Shown here: piece by piece, positions 63,766 through 64,000 of the stretch
Position numbering within the stretch: position 1 is the first letter of the stretch
Layout: every line of letters begins with the position of its first letter
Source: Actinoplanes lobatus
Lineage (GTDB): Bacteria; Actinomycetota; Actinomycetes; Mycobacteriales; Micromonosporaceae
Assembly: GCF_014205215.1 (NCBI RefSeq)
Contig: NZ_JACHNC010000001.1
Coordinates: 935,001 to 999,000, forward strand
Length of the DNA: 64,000 nucleotides
Direction: 5' to 3'
The notes under the pieces: generated by a model
What the model saw: the letters and a program-made list of their open reading frames with translations, nothing else
What the model was told of the DNA's origin: nothing
The model's database searches: none
Translations under genes and position numbers: made by a program

Positions 63766-63999
63766 TCAGCGCAGCGCGTACTCGAGAATGTGGCGCTCGT
63801 AATCGAGCAGGCGGAGATCGCGCATCGGGCGGCGCAGGTGGCCCTTGTGCACGATCCGGACGAACGCCGGATCACCGGCCGCGGCCATCCGCCGGATCCC
63901 CTCGACGTGGTCGACGATCCGCTTCCGGATGGTCCGCACCAGCCGGTGCCGGTCCCGCGGGATCAGCCCGTACGCGTCCGCGAACAACCGCAGCCGCCG
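63766..63999 (-). CDS. C-terminal end of a phosphotransferase-like (APH-family) gene, truncated by the window
   Basis: The minus-strand frame is open from the window end to the TGA at 63766, giving the last 77 residues. RRLRLFADAYGLIPRDRHRLV, then RRMAAAGDPAFVRIVHKGHLRRPMRDLRLL, resembles the C terminus of aminoglycoside phosphotransferase-family proteins from actinobacteria. The catalytic part lies outside, so the call is tentative. The gene reads into the amt promoter region on the same strand. Confidence 0.55.
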   Translation of the reverse strand, partial: RRLRLFADAYGLIPRDRHRLVRTIRKRIVDHVEGIRRMAAAGDPAFVRIVHKGHLRRPMRDLRLLDYERHILEYALR

Positions 64000-64000
64000 C

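Overview
This is a high-GC, gene-dense actinobacterial chromosome segment. GTG/TTG starts, 1-4 bp stop/start overlaps and Ala/Pro/Gly-rich linkers are frequent. The order ispG - M50 protease - dxr ... rlmN - cdsA - frr - pyrH - tsf - rpsB ... yraN - comM - dprA - xerC ... DUF2469 - rnhB - lepB - rplS - trmD - rimM - KH - rpsP ... ffh ... glnD - glnB - amt is the backbone known from mycobacteria, Streptomyces and Micromonosporaceae. Gene content (DUF2631, a Pro-rich/CxxC small-protein pair before xerC, a SigE-like sigma factor with a propeller protein, F420-type oxidoreductase) points to Micromonosporaceae, probably Actinoplanes or a close relative. That assignment is an inference from family knowledge; no database was searched.

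Layout. 1-2.6 kb: end of a LuxR-type response regulator and an ABC-2 exporter. 2.6-5.4 kb: LLM oxidoreductase, PadR regulator, acetyltransferase. 5.5-9.2 kb: ispG, site-2 protease and dxr. 9.2-14.6 kb: YcxB-like protein, FAD oxidoreductase, a metallo-beta-lactamase/Rieske fusion, DUF2631 and a DivIVA-type protein. 14.6-20.2 kb: rlmN, cdsA, frr, pyrH, tsf, rpsB. 20.5-26.4 kb: yraN, comM, dprA, small family-specific genes, xerC. 26.4-31.3 kb: PLP enzyme, M23 protein, DUF2469, rnhB, Nudix, two tandem signal peptidases. 31.4-34.0 kb: rplS, trmD, rimM, KH protein, rpsP. 34.2-40.0 kb: DUF402, proS, sigma factor/propeller operon, amidohydrolase, Uma2. 40.0-41.6 kb: ffh. 42.1-59.4 kb: a surface-polysaccharide island (Stealth phosphotransferase, UDP-sugar dehydrogenase, GtrA/GtrB-type pair, polytopic membrane protein, a double-glycosyltransferase fusion, two large paralogous GT2 proteins, acyltransferase-SGNH protein, membrane-anchored methyltransferase). 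59.5-63.7 kb: glnD-glnB-amt with a GlnR-type operator. The last 235 bases hold the end of a phosphotransferase-like gene.

The backbone supplies isoprenoid precursors (ispG, dxr), phospholipid precursor (cdsA), translation and secretion factors, DNA uptake/recombination and nitrogen sensing. The island sits between ffh and glnD and looks like a cell-surface glycan locus: sugar-acid supply, chain assembly, phosphosugar transfer and decoration.

The most unusual signals are repeats. An 81-bp element encodes a 26-residue mini-ORF, occurs twice (77/81 identical, opposite orientations), and in both places is wedged between two genes with an ATGA stop/start overlap at each end. A second, about 115-bp family occurs three times, only in gaps between convergent genes; two of the copies face each other as a 280-bp inverted pair.
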